64,000 nt of DNA, from contig NC_048555.1 in NCBI RefSeq assembly GCF_902806685.2, positions 13,206,001 through 13,270,000 on the forward strand. The letters are read 5' to 3'. This DNA comes from Maniola hyperantus. Its lineage: Eukaryota; Arthropoda; Insecta; Lepidoptera; Nymphalidae. A program made the translations under genes and the position numbers. Positions within the stretch are counted from its first letter, which is position 1. The number at the start of each line of letters is the position of its first letter. Below, piece after piece: positions 9,561-20,812 of the stretch. The notes below the pieces were generated by a model. That model worked only from the letters and a program-made list of their open reading frames with translations, did not search any database and was not told the DNA's origin.

Positions 9561-12337
9561 ATGACATCAGCTGGTAATATAACTGAAGACCTTTGCAGGA
9601 TATGTGATGGTAGAATAGAATGCGCCCCCACGGCCATACTGCTCATATCGCTGGTTCATACGCTATATGGCCATATTGGACCTGAACCAGATTATTTTGG
9701 AAAAAACAAGCAGGAAATATTCAAATCGGAATACAAAACTAAATCTGAAGGATATCTAAGACATAAAGCAACTTCTAGATACAGATATTTAGAGGAAGAA
9801 AGAAGAGACAGTGAGGATTTTGAAACGGAATATGATTTTATAGTTGTGGGTGGCGGGACGGCGGGGTGTGTTGTTGCTAGTCGCTTATCAGAAAATAGGA
9901 AATGGAAGGTGAGTGTTTTTATTTCATAAGGCTTAGGACACTGTCTCACTAGGAGACCAGTGGCGGCGCAACCAGTCGCGTTACTAACAAATCTATACAG
10001 CACTGTAGAGAAGGAGTGTATTGTCACTATTGGCTTGTTTGCGGAACAAATTTGGTGGTGGCGACCGCTATTAACCGCTGGTGGCACAGCCATACGTATA
10101 GAGCTATTTAGCATCTTACTCACTCGACCACCAGTGTGTCACCAGTCACCATGAGTTATTGTTCTCATATTAGTTGTTCTTGAAACTTCGATAGATATTT
10201 TATCAGATCTTCGTATATTAATCGTATATTATGTTGAATTGTCCTTTACTAAGACGATTAGCTGAGAAAGAATGTAACTACCACCTTCTCTTTTCTTTAC
10301 CTTACTTTTACGTCGTACGTATAATAAAAGCTCTTCAACGTCCATTGACTGACGATCCTGGTGGCTGCTCTGGGGTTTCTCGTTTGGTAGATCAAGACGG
10401 CTCAAAATAGTTTTGCTGATTATTTTCGGTAAGAATGACTTTCTGAACCAGTGGTGTATTCTTTTGACGATTCAAAAGCAGTCGTGAAAATTTATTTTGA
10501 ATAAAAAATCTTTCTATTTCTGCACCATGGTAGCGCGACCAGTGGCGCCGCCGTGTCCTAGTAAGGCATTAGTGTTCAAATCTGGGTTTTTAATTATAAT
10601 CAAGATAACACTTTAATAGCATTTTCTAATGCTGTAAATATAATCTAATTTTTCAGGTGTTGCTCATTGAAGCAGGTCCAGAAGAACCCAAAATGGCCCT
10701 TATTCCTGGACTCACAAGTGAATTTAAAGGTTCATCTCTAGATTGGCAGTACAGCATGAGACCAAAGAGGGGGTGAGACTTTTAATGATTTAATAAGTTT
10801 TGAGCCACTCTTGGGCCCGTCAAAATTTTGAAACTGCAAAAAGTTATTAGACGACGGGCCCTACGGACAGTATATTTCATCAATCATAATAGTATGTTTC
10901 TATTACAGCTTCTGTCAGAATCGGATCACAAAAGGCTGTGAGGTCGTGCAAGGCAGAGTTCTGGGGGGAACCTCCACCATCAACGATATGGCGTACATGA
11001 GAGGCAGCCCCGCAGATTACGACGAATGGGCTCTTAATGGCAACGAAGGGTGGAGCTTTAGTCAAGTGCTACCTTACTTTAAGTATTCAGAGGGAAATTA
11101 TAACAAGGATATATCGAAAAATAAGTTCTATCACTCCACGCAAGGGCCGCTCGACGTCGGGCGATATCCGTACGTAGACGACAACGTTGACGTTCTACTC
11201 AGTGCTTTCAATGAACTCGGATATAACTACACGGATATTAATGGAAGAAATCAACTTGGTTTCATGAGGATACAGACATTATCGTATTTTGGTGAAAGAG
11301 TCAGTGCTTACACAGCTTTTATTGAACCGATCAGAAAATTAAGATCCAATTTAGATATAGTAACGGAAGCTCTCGTAACCAAAATAATATTGGAAGACAG
11401 AAGAGATATTCTTAAAGCTTTAGGTGTAGAATTTATTAAAAACGGTAAAAAAGTAACCGTGAAAGCTTCAAAAGAAGTAATCATAAGTGCTGGTGCAATA
11501 AATTCCCCAAAAATATTAATGCAATCTGGTATAGGGCCAAAGGAATACTTAGAGTATTTAGATATAAAGGTTCTCAACGACTTGCCTGTGGGTGGAAACT
11601 TTCAAGATCATTTATCAGTATGTTTACCAGTGATAAAACTTACTAGAACTGCGACAACATCAAAGTTTACAGAAAAACTAAAAGATATTACAACATACTA
11701 TTCGAAAGGTATCGGTCCTCTTTCAGCTAATTTTCAGGTCGTTGCATTTTTCGAATCAAGTATATCAGAGATACTCGGTACACCTGACATAGAATTTAGG
11801 TTTCGAGGCCATGATTCAAATATGTATTACGACAAAATAGATATATGTGTCTCACTTTTAACGCCTCATAGCAGAGGGCAAATCGTTTTGAATGCAACAG
11901 ATCCTACATTTGGGACTCCATTGATTTATCCCAATTTTCTTAAAGACCCAACTGATGAGAAGAAATTGTTGGAAGGAATACAGGAAGTAGTTAAATTGTT
12001 TGATACAGAGGTATTCAAATCCGCTGAATTTGAATTTGATCCGCGGCCAATTCTAAATAATGAGTGTAGTGAGCATGAACGTGTTTCTGAAGCATTTTGG
12101 TCGTGTATCATAAGGCAATTTTCAGCTCCTTTGCATAATTACGCTGGAACATGTAAAATGGGACCATCTAAGGATCCTGAGGCCGTAGTTGATAATAGTT
12201 TAAGGGTTTATGGAGTAGTCAATTTAAGAATAGTTGATGCGTCAATAATGCCGAAAGTAACTAGAGGCTCACCAGTAGCGCCTGTCATAATGATAGCTGA
12301 AAAAGCGAGTGATCTAATAAAAACAACTTGGTACTAA
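9561..12337 (+). CDS. GMC-family FAD oxidoreductase (glucose dehydrogenase/ecdysone oxidase-like), catalytic residues altered
   Basis: Three exons join in frame: 9561-9908, 10657-10772 and 10909-12337 (630 aa; GT/AG at both introns, phases 0 and 2). The ATG follows an in-frame stop. Residues ~22-38 are hydrophobic and may serve as a signal or anchor segment. The FAD dinucleotide-binding fold is intact: YDFIVVGGGTAG at 91-102 and the ribose-binding Glu at 121 (LLIEAG). Next comes the family signature GRVLGGTSTINDM, and near the C-terminus GTCKMG and RIVDASIMP. Family members normally have His in 'HPVGTC' and His/Asn 44 residues on ('SGNTNAP'). Here these are Asn565 (HNYAGTC) and Ser609 (RGSPVAP). 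FAD binding is therefore likely, but normal alcohol or sugar oxidation is doubtful. A convergent paralogue ends 56 bp away. Intron 1 (748 bp) holds a SINE/LINE tail around 10410-10530. The substrate cannot be told from sequence. Confidence 0.92.
10390..10530 (+). mobile_element. Retroposon tail inside GMC intron 1
   Basis: The blocks 'tgaaccagtggtgtattctt', 'ttgacgattcaaaagcag' and a tail 'aaaatctttctatttct' match 25500-25650 and 59040-59160. This is the common lepidopteran SINE/LINE 3' end. Confidence 0.5.
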
Positions 12338-12393
12338 GAAGCGTTTTATTATCTAACTGGCTTAAAATTAATTATTGTACATTATAGTTATCC
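12338..12393. terminator. Shared 3' intergenic gap of convergent GMC genes
   Basis: Only 56 bp separate the two stop codons. Reading the minus strand, an AATAAA lies at 12345-12350, about 45 bp past the stop of the minus-strand gene and within 15 bp of the stop of the plus-strand gene. No plus-strand AATAAA is seen in the gap; the first lies near 12687, inside the opposite gene. The two 3' UTRs should therefore overlap. Confidence 0.6.
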
Positions 12394-15300
12394 CTATCTT
12401 CTAAGAAAATTTCCTTTATTTTCTTTCCAGTCTTTTTTTATTATTTTACTGCCCTTCTCTGCAATCATCACCGTAGGAGCAAAAATTCCACCTCGTACGT
12501 GTGTTGGCATCACAGATGCATCGACTATCCTTAGTCTTTCAATACCATAAACTTTGAGATCATGATTTACCACTGAATTTGTTATATTTCCTCCCATACG
12601 ACACGTTCCTATAGGATTTCCTAAAGCTTTAGTGTAATGTCTTGCTATGCAATTCCACTGATCTCTGTTCTGTAATCTGTCGCAAGGAAATAAATCTAGT
12701 GGAGCTAATTTTACTTCAGCCTTTTTTAGTTCTTTTGTATTCAGAAGTTGCAATGCAATGTCAACACTATCAATTAATGCATCTAAATCTTCGGATTCTT
12801 TTAACAGATTTGCTTGTATAACAGGTCGACCATATTTCGGATTTCTTTTATTTAATGTCACTTTGCCTTTACTTTTTGGTTTCAGTAGTACAGGATTTAT
12901 ATTCACTAAATTATAGTATGATAACGGCAAGCTAGATTCTTCAGCTGTGTGTACACTTACATTTGTGAGCATAAACTTATCACTTCTAATATAATTACCT
13001 TCCAAGGCTAATTCTACATTGGGGCCATTTTTATTTTCAAATAGTTGGATGAATGCTGATATTTGATTGATTCCTCTTGAGGCCAGTGGTCCGCCTCGAT
13101 TTTGGAACCATGTTTTAAAGTCTTCTATTATTTGGTTTTCATCAACAGTAATTTCACCGAGTGAAAAAGCTAAACCACCTGTTGTGACTTGATCTTGATA
13201 ATTGGCACCAACCGGGAGATCAATTAACTCCGAAATATTGTGTTTAGATAATTCATCTTTGGGTCCTATTCCCGATAAATGTAATAATCTCACATTATTA
13301 ATCGCACCTGCAGTTAAAATAGTTTCCTTTTTTGCATATGCCTGTTGTTCTTTTCCTTTTTCAACTTCATATAAGACTCCATCCACAGCTTTTTCTTGAT
13401 TATCAATAATCAGTTTCGTGACCATAGCTCCAGTCTTGACTGTCAAATTCTTCCTATGTCTTACGGGTTTTAGAAAAGCCGTATTTGCACTTAATCTAGT
13501 ATTATTGGATATTACGAATTGGTTGTTAATAGCCGCTTCTGGCACGTTCGTGTTGATGTCAATCGAACGGAAGCCCATTTCTGCAAATGCTCCTAGAAAT
13601 TGCTCCATGTGACGATCCATGTGTTTGAATCTTTGGACGTGCATTTCTCCTCCTCGGGAATGATAGAATGAATTCATTAGAATGTCATAATCACCTGAAA
13701 CATAGAAAGAGATTTTTATAAGATTTTATTTTGTAAATTATACTGACTTTAATAAGTTTTGTAATTTTGGCGAAAACAAAATGTTTTTTAGATAAAATTC
13801 TAATAACGACACTACGTGTGAAGAAATATTTGTTGCTTTACTAATACTAGAATTCGCCTTCATCCGCATGGATTAAGATTTTTTTTTAATCCCGTAGGAA
13901 CTTTTTAATTTTCAAGGATAAAAAGTAGCCTATACCCTTCCCCGGGATATAAGCTCTGTGCCAAATTTCATTAAAATCGAATATACCGTTAAAAGCTAGT
14001 AGACAGACAGACCGACAGACAGACACACACACTTTCGCATTTATAATATTAGTATGGAAGTATGGATTATGTGTTACCATTGTCCTCTGAGGTCTTGAAA
14101 TGCTCTACCAGATTCTCAAACTTCCATTCAAGGGAACCTATCTCCCCATTACTGTGCCAAGCATCAAAATCTTTCTTGGACCCTCGAGTATACTTCATAT
14201 CATTCACTACGCTGGATCCTCCTAAGACCTTGCCAGTTTTGACCTCACAGCTGCCTCCAGGTCTTGACAAACAGGAAAACCCGTTCCTCTCGGTTCTATA
14301 GTTCCAGAGTATCGGTCGGAACTCCTTTGTGGGAACGCCGGGAATGTCATAGTCTATGTTTTCTTCTTGACCAGCTTCTAGTACCAGGACCTTAAAACAT
14401 GATTTATTGGTAAACTAATGTTCCTTATAACATACTAGACATCGCCCCCGGCTTCGCTCGGTAAAAATATATATCCTCTTTATTCGCTATCCCGTCGAAA
14501 TTTAAGAAATTCCTTGTCTACATTATAAAGGGATAAATTAAAATAAACCTAGTAAGCTGAAATTTTGCACAGAGCCTCTGTCAGCTTTCTAAGTTCAAAG
14601 ATTTAAGGTGGGCGGTGTTGAGTCAGTCAGTGAGTGAGACAGGACTTTTCTTTTTGTATGAATTGATTTTAGGAATAAGTTAGCATAATTTCAATATTCC
14701 TCAGAGCTCTTCAATAACTTATGTACTTTGTAAGGCACTTTGTTATAAAAATTGTTGAAAACAATCACACATTAATCACACTTAATAATTGTTATAATTG
14801 ATTCGAGGTAACGTTTAGAATACCTGCAATAGAAATCGAAGAATTTACCTAAATATTAGAATCCTATTAGCTCTCCATTTAGTTTATCACTCACTTCAAG
14901 GTATCCTAATAAGAAAAGATTTACTAAATATAAATTGGCTTAAATGAATAATTTTAAAAGCATAACTTTTATAGATAGAAATCTATGCAATATTTTAATA
15001 ATAGTTTGGTCTAGAATATAGATAAGTAATGCTAAATAGATCATACTTCAAGAACTTTAGATAAGTGGCATTTTTGTAACATCGAAAGTAGGAGAACTTA
15101 TGTCTTTCTGATCTAATCTAATTCGGCCTGCACTGCCCAGGTCTGGGAAGGGCTCCCTCCGACCATTCTACCATTCCCTATGCCGCGCCTCTTCAGGCCA
15201 CGTAACCGTAAACTTATCTAATGGATCCCGCCATCGTCGCCTCGGCCTACCACGCTCGCGCCAGCGTAACTTATGTGATCTGGTTAAATATGGTAAGTAC

Positions 15301-15511
15301 CAGGAAGTTGTTGGGAGGAAGAAGAGGGACATATACCTTCCACTCAGGGTTAGCAGAGAGTCTGTTAGCCAGCACGCAGCCGGCAGTTCCTCCACCCACG
15401 ACGATGAAGTCAAACACACTGTTCCGCACATCCTTCTCCTCTTTACTCTTCGTGGCTTTTGTGAACAGGTCTCCTTTTACCATGGATGTGGTGAGGCACA
15501 GACATACGACA
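12394..15511 (-). CDS. GMC-family FAD oxidoreductase, catalytic residues altered; 5' end uncertain
   Basis: Exons on the minus strand are 15337-15511 (or from Met at 15481-15483), 14078-14390 and 12394-13694. Junction phases agree (0, then 1). From Met15483 the product is 586 aa. It has FDFIVVGGGTAG (residues 24-35), LVLEAG, GKVLGGSSVVNDM, RIVDASVMP and a C-terminus ending in Arg-Arg. A good acceptor (ttcttcag) at 15512-15513 suggests that another 5' exon with the true start and signal peptide lies further right, but I could not find it. The catalytic His of 'HPVGTC' is Asn513 (GNPIGTC), and the partner Asn of 'SGNTNAP' is Gly556 (RGGIFAP). It is clearly a paralogue of the plus-strand gene. 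The intron at 13695-14077 contains a Lep1 Helitron and the one at 14391-15336 a LINE fragment. Function within the family is unknown. Confidence 0.88.
13847..14058 (-). mobile_element. Lep1-type Helitron in GMC intron
   Basis: Reversed element: CTAG end at 13847-13850, weakened hairpin region 'gccttcatccgcatgg', CAGA repeats at 14004-14030, and the 5' end 'atttataatattagtatgga'. It fills more than half of the 383-bp intron. Confidence 0.75.
14430..14660 (-). mobile_element. Divergent Helitron-like repeat
   Basis: 'tactagacatcgcccccggc' and 'ttcgctcggtaaaaatatat', then 'cagtcagtgagtgagac'. This is the variant 3' end also seen at 37365 and 63013 ('ccccggctt'). It lies in the first intron of the minus-strand GMC gene. 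Confidence 0.5.
15115..15295 (-). mobile_element. LINE reverse-transcriptase C-terminal fragment in GMC intron
   Basis: The minus strand encodes RGRPRRRWRDPLDKF...WPEEARHREW, the standard C-terminal end of insect non-LTR reverse transcriptases ('GRPRRRWRDDLD...'). It is followed by a 3' UTR rich in 'cagacctgggcagtgcagg'. It is 5'-truncated and ends about 40 bp short of the splice donor at 15336. Confidence 0.7.
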
Positions 15512-15604
15512 CTGAAGAACAATATATTAATAGATAATTAGATACTATGTTACACCAAACTTCTAGTTGGTAGTAAATAATATAGTTGGTAGTAAATAAT
15601 AAAA

Positions 15605-16340
15605 ATAAAAAACCGGCCAAGTGCGAGTTGGACTCGCACACGAAGGGTTCCGTACTATTGTACAAGATAATTTATGTGTAACACTGCAGGATAATGACAA
15701 CAGCGCCATCTATTTTCTATAAACATTTTAGTTTTTCGGCAGGGCACTCGTGTTTTGTAATTCTTTACGGTTCCGTACCGCAAAGGGAAAAAGGAACCCT
15801 TATAGGATCAATTTGTTGTCTGTTTGTATGTCTGTCTGTCTGTCCGTCTGACATGGAGGCACTATATTGGCTTTAAAAAAAATTATAGCCAAAGTCACTC
15901 GGGATGACGCAAGGATACCCCATGAATGTGGTGTTTGGTAGAATTAAGAAAACAACATACCTACTCGTACATTACACGAAAGCTGAAACATTAGGGACTC
16001 TCCATACACATTTCACAAAGGACATTACTCTCCTTTTTAGGATTCCGTAGGTACCTAAAGGGACCAATGGGACCCTATTAGGTTCTAAGGTGTCGGTGTG
16101 TCTGTCTGTCCGTCTGTTCGTCCATCCATCTGACTATCAGCGGGCTGCATCTCATGCACCGTAATAGGTACTAGAGATTTGAAACTTTAACAGAAGTATA
16201 TTATGAGTGTATATTTCTATCTAACAAAATATATGAATTTCAAAATGGATGCTATTAAAATAAAAAAGCACATAATCCTGTACGTTGGTATACGGAACCC
16301 TTCGTTTGCGAGCCCGACTCGCATTTAACCGGTATTTTTT
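15605..16340. mobile_element. Family-C repeat ('cggccaagtgcgagt' element), long or double copy
   Basis: Terminal blocks 'accggccaagtgcgagttgg' and 'cacgaagggttccgtac' at the left meet their inverse ('gagcccgactcgcattt') at 16305-16330. Internal 'gttccgtaccgcaaaggg' and CTGT runs indicate two copies back to back. This element is the most frequent repeat here; others are at 16745-16815, 18985-19348, 27957-28335, 38865-39233 and 59440-59505. Confidence 0.65.
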
Positions 16341-16744
16341 GGACAATCGTGTAAAAACTAAAAACACTAAACATTGCGAATTAGTCACCAAAGAAATTAA
16401 AAACTTTCTAACCTAAACACTTTTATCTCCATTTCTAATCACAGATTACCAAATTGAACGTTAGGTCAACCCTCCATCAACCTGGACTGTGAATGTGAAT
16501 AACCGACGAATCCGAAATGGAAGTTATGTGTTAGACACGCTCCGCCGCACTAGTATCCTGCCTTTCGAGAGGAACTATTAATTGTGAAACCGTTTAGTTG
16601 TAAATAATTGCGCTTATGTAATTACTGATTGATCCTTCCTTCGCTGTTCAAGTACAAAGGTGTGTCTACATCATATTACGAAGGTGCGTGATTAACGATT
16701 ATGTAGCTACTGCATAATATCACACTGGGTAGCGAGCAAAATGT

Positions 16745-16820
16745 CGAAAAAATACGACTGTAATATGGAACCCTCAGTGCGCGAGCCTAACTCGCACTTG
16801 GCCGGTATTTTTTCTTTATG
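16745..16820. mobile_element. Family-C repeat end fragment
   Basis: 'aaaatacgactgtaatatgg' then 'actcgcacttggccggta'. This is only the terminal ~70 bp of the element. Confidence 0.6.
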
Positions 16821-16829
16821 TTACAACTA

Positions 16830-17075
16830 GCTTATGCTCGCGACTTCGTCCGCGTGGACTACACAAATTTCAAACCCCTTTTTTACCCCCTTAGGAGTTG
16901 AATTTTCAAAAATCCTTTCTTAGCGGATGCCTACGTCATAATAGCTATCTGCATGCCAAATTTCAGCCCGATCCGTCCAGTAGTTTGAGCTGTGCGTTGA
17001 TAGATCAGTCAGTCAGTCAGTCAGTCAGTCAGTCAGTCAGTCAGTCAGTCACCTTTTCCTTTTATATATTTAGAT
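16830..17075 (-). mobile_element. Helitron family B with (TCAG)n expansion
   Basis: Reversed copy: CTAG-containing end 'actagcttatgctcgcg', hairpin 'acttcgtccgcgtgg', 'cccttaggagttgaattt', 'agcggatgcctacgtcataa', then an uninterrupted run of about 11 CAGT units (17009-17050), ending 'ttccttttatatatttagat'. Confidence 0.75.
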
Positions 17076-17639
17076 TATGTCAAGAGGTCTTTCATGATGA
17101 GTGAGGTCAATTCTGATCCATAGAATTCCTTTCCAGCTTTATATTCCTAACTTAACTATGGTAAATAGAATGCAAGCCAGATGACACTCCTAGCTTATAG
17201 CTAGACTCTAGAGGCAAAGCTCCGGAAAGGCTTGCATAAATTTGCAGGAAGGGGAGCTGGTTGACCGGAAATTAAGTTGGCCAGTATAGCTTGTTTATGT
17301 TGGGGAACGTGGGCTCGATATTATTATGATAACTCAAACTTTATGCACTTTATGGTATTTTGATAATGATAAGGATTTGGATATCTCTACTGATATTACG
17401 ATTTGCAGCAGGAAATAGTTCAGTAAAATTTATTTTCAGTCAGACATGTTATTTTAATGGCTATTATTTTGTTTATTTTGTTTATTTTGTTTATTTGAAA
17501 GTAATCAACAGCGTAAATACATAATTATTATTTAAATTTAAATCTAGGTATAACAGAAGGCCAAAAGAGATTACTTAAAATTATAATTAAACTATTTTAA
17601 CAGAATAGAGTTAGAATAAATGTAGGTATATACAATAAT

Positions 17640-17760
17640 AAAATAAAATTACAACAGTGTGTGTATGATTGTATGTGTGTGTGTGTATGCGTGTGTGAGT
17701 GTGTGCTTATGAGTATGTGTGAGCGTGTGTGCATGTGTGTGTGTGTGTAAATGGGAGTGT
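17640..17760. repeat. Imperfect (TG)n microsatellite
   Basis: TG-rich run with interruptions, flanked on both sides by AT-rich sequence. Non-coding. Confidence 0.7.
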
Positions 17761-18107
17761 ATGATTATAATTCTTCTGTACGACCTATATCTACACATTT
17801 CAGTTAAATGAAATAAAACAAATCCAACAAGTTTTGGGTCACATTAGAATAGTATAATCACAAATAAATTTCAAAGAAAAAAAACATTTTCAAGCAAAAT
17901 ACATCATAAAATACCATACCATAAATACCTAATAATAAATGAAAATTATGTTAATAGTTAATACCTATTAAAAAGCTTATTTAAATTATTATGTCCAAGT
18001 TTTCAATTGACGCCATCTAGCGGTACGTAGTTTAACCACGGTATTGAACGTTTGTCCAATAGTGGCAGCATTTCACCAGAGATGGCGCTACTAGTTCGAA
18101 ACAAAAC

Positions 18108-18551
18108 AGGGTCTTGGACTGTGTAGTAATAAAATGAAGTGTTTTTTTGTATAGTGGTAAGTTAATAGGGCTAGAATGCATATATGCGTATCAATGTAGA
18201 CGCCTGATAATAAAAGATTTAAAAAACTCATGAATTTTATTTATTTTTAAAATAATTAATTATTAACGTCACGCGGTACGGAAAGCAATTAATGACGTCA
18301 CATGGCGTAAACGACAAATATTTTTCAATTTTTTAACATTTTCCCACAGAAATTACAAGATGTTGAAAAATTTAAAAAAAATCGTGTACGGATTGTGACG
18401 CCAATTATTCACCTTCCGTATAGCGTGACGTTCATGGTAAAAATAAATCATTTTTTTTTTTAATTCTCTTTAATAATGAATTCTATCTTCATAAACCAGG
18501 TACCGCTACAAAAAAAAACCACATCATTTTATTACTACAGTCCAAGACCCT
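18108..18551. mobile_element. MITE with ~45-bp terminal inverted repeats
   Basis: The left end 'agggtcttggactgtgtagt' followed by 'aataaaatga' is the inverse of the right end 'tcattttattactacag' / 'tccaagaccct'. The stem continues through the flanking T-rich/A-rich part and 'gtggtaag' / 'ggtaccgct'. The 444-bp element has no coding potential. It contains two divergent CRE-like 'tgacgtc' motifs and several 'acgtcacg' words. Confidence 0.75.
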
Positions 18552-18864
18552 ATTCTTCGCACTTCGCACAATTACTTTGATTAGTGTATAAGGAAAAGCT
18601 TAGTGTAGACTGCAGTATAGAGGTAGGTAACGTCGGACAGAAAGTTGGCACATAACTCATGCCATCCACAATCCACATCCACCGTCAGTAATTACGTGGC
18701 TGGTGATCGTAAATCAACGCTATCGGCGCGCGAGTTCGATACCAAGGAATTATTCCTGTTATACACTGAACTGCTTTAATTAGACCTATACCACAGACTA
18801 ATGAGCACATACAGAGCACAGAGAATTCAATCTCCAGAGTACGCATATACAAGGTTTTGCATGA

Positions 18865-18980
18865 AAACAAAGGCCGGCAACGCATTGGTGGTTCCTCTGG
18901 TACTGCAAATGTTCATGAGCGGCGGTAATCACTTAACATCAGGTGACCCGCCTGCTCGTTTGCTGGCCATTTTATTTAAA
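18865..18980 (+). mobile_element. LINE 3' end fragment
   Basis: 'aaggccggcaacgcattgg', 'gcaaatgttcatgagcgg' and 'aacatcaggtgacccgcc' form the 3' end of the LINE family better preserved at 51745-52035. Confidence 0.65.
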
Positions 18981-18984
18981 AAAT

Positions 18985-19348
18985 TCTGTTCGTCTGTCCG
19001 TCTGTCGGTGGTGTCTGTCAAACCTATAGGATACTTCCCGTTGACCTAGAATCATGAAATTTGGTGGGTAGTCGGTAGTCGGTCTTATAGCACAAGTAAA
19101 GTAATAAATCCGAAAACCATGAATTTGTGGTTACATCATTAAAAAAATTAAAATGTATTTTCAATTTTCAAAGCAAGATAACTATACCACGTGGGGTATC
19201 AGATGAAAGGGCTTTTACCTGTACGATCTAAAACAGATTTTTATTCATAAAAGTTTTTGATTTATCATGCAAAATGTCGAAAAAAATACCCGGAGTACGG
19301 AACCCTCGGTACGCGAGTTTGACTCGCACTTGGCCGTTTTTTTTAAAC
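18985..19348. mobile_element. Family-C repeat
   Basis: Starts within 'gttcgtctgtccgtctgtcg', continues with 'tcaaacctataggatac' and 'ggtatcagatgaaagg', and ends 'gactcgcacttggccgtttt'. About 360 bp, non-coding. Confidence 0.65.
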
Positions 19349-19349
19349 T

Positions 19350-20145
19350 AAAGCTACGAGCTAAAGTACGAAAGCTTTATTGTGCTTAAGTAAACTCCGA
19401 CTTGAAATCTCAAATCCACATTTGGAATCCTATCGTTAGGCAATAAACGTCGGTCCGGTCCATAGAGCATGGTCCGGTCCGATCCCACAAATGCTATACA
19501 ATGTCCGTCTCGTAGAACCGGGAAGGACATTAGAAATGCGCCTAAATCCTAATGTCTATTGGAGATAACGCGCCTTAAGATGTTACGGCTACTTCGAGAC
19601 CGAGAGCCACAGAGATACAAAGCCAACTGAAATGTTTTTTTATATTAGATAATGCTCACTATCAATTTCTCAAAGTACACATTTTGACTGTCAATTGTTG
19701 CAAAGATAGTGATGTAATGGTAATAATTAATTACGTAAACTCAAAACTAAAATTACGAAAATTCCAAACGCGCCCAGGTCTGAGAAGAGACCACACAAAC
19801 TCAGTTGGGTATTCCTTTTACTATCGTCACAAAATCACTTAAACTTATTGGCATAATTCTTAAACTTTTAAAAAACTATCGTAAATACTGCAGATAAAAG
19901 CTCATATACGTTTTTATCTACAAAAGTGAAGACAAATTCGTCCGCTTGTATGTGTGATATATGCATGCCATAGATTTTGAGGCGGTGTATTTACTCACTT
20001 TTGGGTAAAACGACACCTACGAGAATGATTCAAAATTATAGTGACATGTTACCAGTTCAAGAAAGTGACAATTATTTAAAATGTTACTCCGAAAAGTTAA
20101 AGGTGCGATAGAGACAAAAAAGGTTATGTTCTAAATTATTAGCTC
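19350..20145. other. No recognised gene
   Basis: Contains an imperfect CGGTCCGGTCC repeat (about 19451-19485) and otherwise unremarkable AT-rich sequence. Confidence 0.35.
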
Positions 20146-20151
20146 TACAAT

Positions 20152-20281
20152 TGCGGCCGATTCTCTTTACACAATCTCTAAACCATCCTTTTCCGCAAGC
20201 AACATTATGAAAGGGATATCAATAGATTTAGGCATGACATTTTAGTTTAGTTTAGAGATTGTGTACAACGGAATTAGCCAC
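20152..20281. mobile_element. MITE family E, copy 1
   Basis: The ends are inverted: 'gccgattctctttacacaat' at the left and 'attgtgtacaacggaatt' at the right, with 'tttagtttagtttagaga' next to the right end. The interior 'ccttttccgcaagcaacatt' is shared, reversed, with 25113-25275. Confidence 0.7.
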
Positions 20282-20496
20282 ACTCTCTCTCGTCTCTATC
20301 TAGATATTCGTAGGTCTGCAGCCTCGTGTTAAGGGTCAGCGAGACAAATCAGCGGCGATCAGTCAGCGGGATAAGGCGCTATCACACGCAGCTGTCGCCG
20401 TTCCCGGGACACGGGATAATTCCGGGATTGTGCAGCTACTGGGACGGTTATAGCTAATTTAATGAGTTTATTTCGACTTCATGAATTTTCGCAGTG

Positions 20497-20812
20497 ACGG
20501 ATCATGATCAACCCAGCTTACAGCTGAGCACTGGTCTCTTTTCAGAATGAGAAGGGTTTCATGGCCATTGTCTACCACGCTGGCCAAGTGCAAATTGGCA
20601 GACTTCACACACTTTTAAGAATACTATGGAGAACGCTCAGGCATGCAGGTTTCCTCGCGATGTTATACGTCTTTACCGTTCAAGCAAGTGATATTTAATG
20701 ACTTAAAAGTAAAACGCACATAACTCCGAAAAGTTAGAGGTGCCCGGAATTGAACCCCAGACCACCCGAATTGGAGGTCGACGTCTTAACCACTAGGCTG
20801 TTATCGCTTACA
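20497..20812 (-). mobile_element. tRNA-derived SINE
   Basis: 'acccagcttacagctgagc', 'gagaacgctcaggcatgc' and the reversed tRNA-like head with 'gacgtcttaaccactaggc'. Same family as 3447-3750. Confidence 0.7.

Noticed and set aside
9692..10123. 143-codon minus-strand frame opposite GMC exon 1
   Set aside because: It is antisense to a clear exon with family motifs and has no features of its own.
9927..10572. Possible large TIR element in GMC intron 1 ('gaccagtggcg' at both ends)
   Set aside because: The end similarity is short and partly direct rather than inverted, so I could not establish a real terminal repeat.
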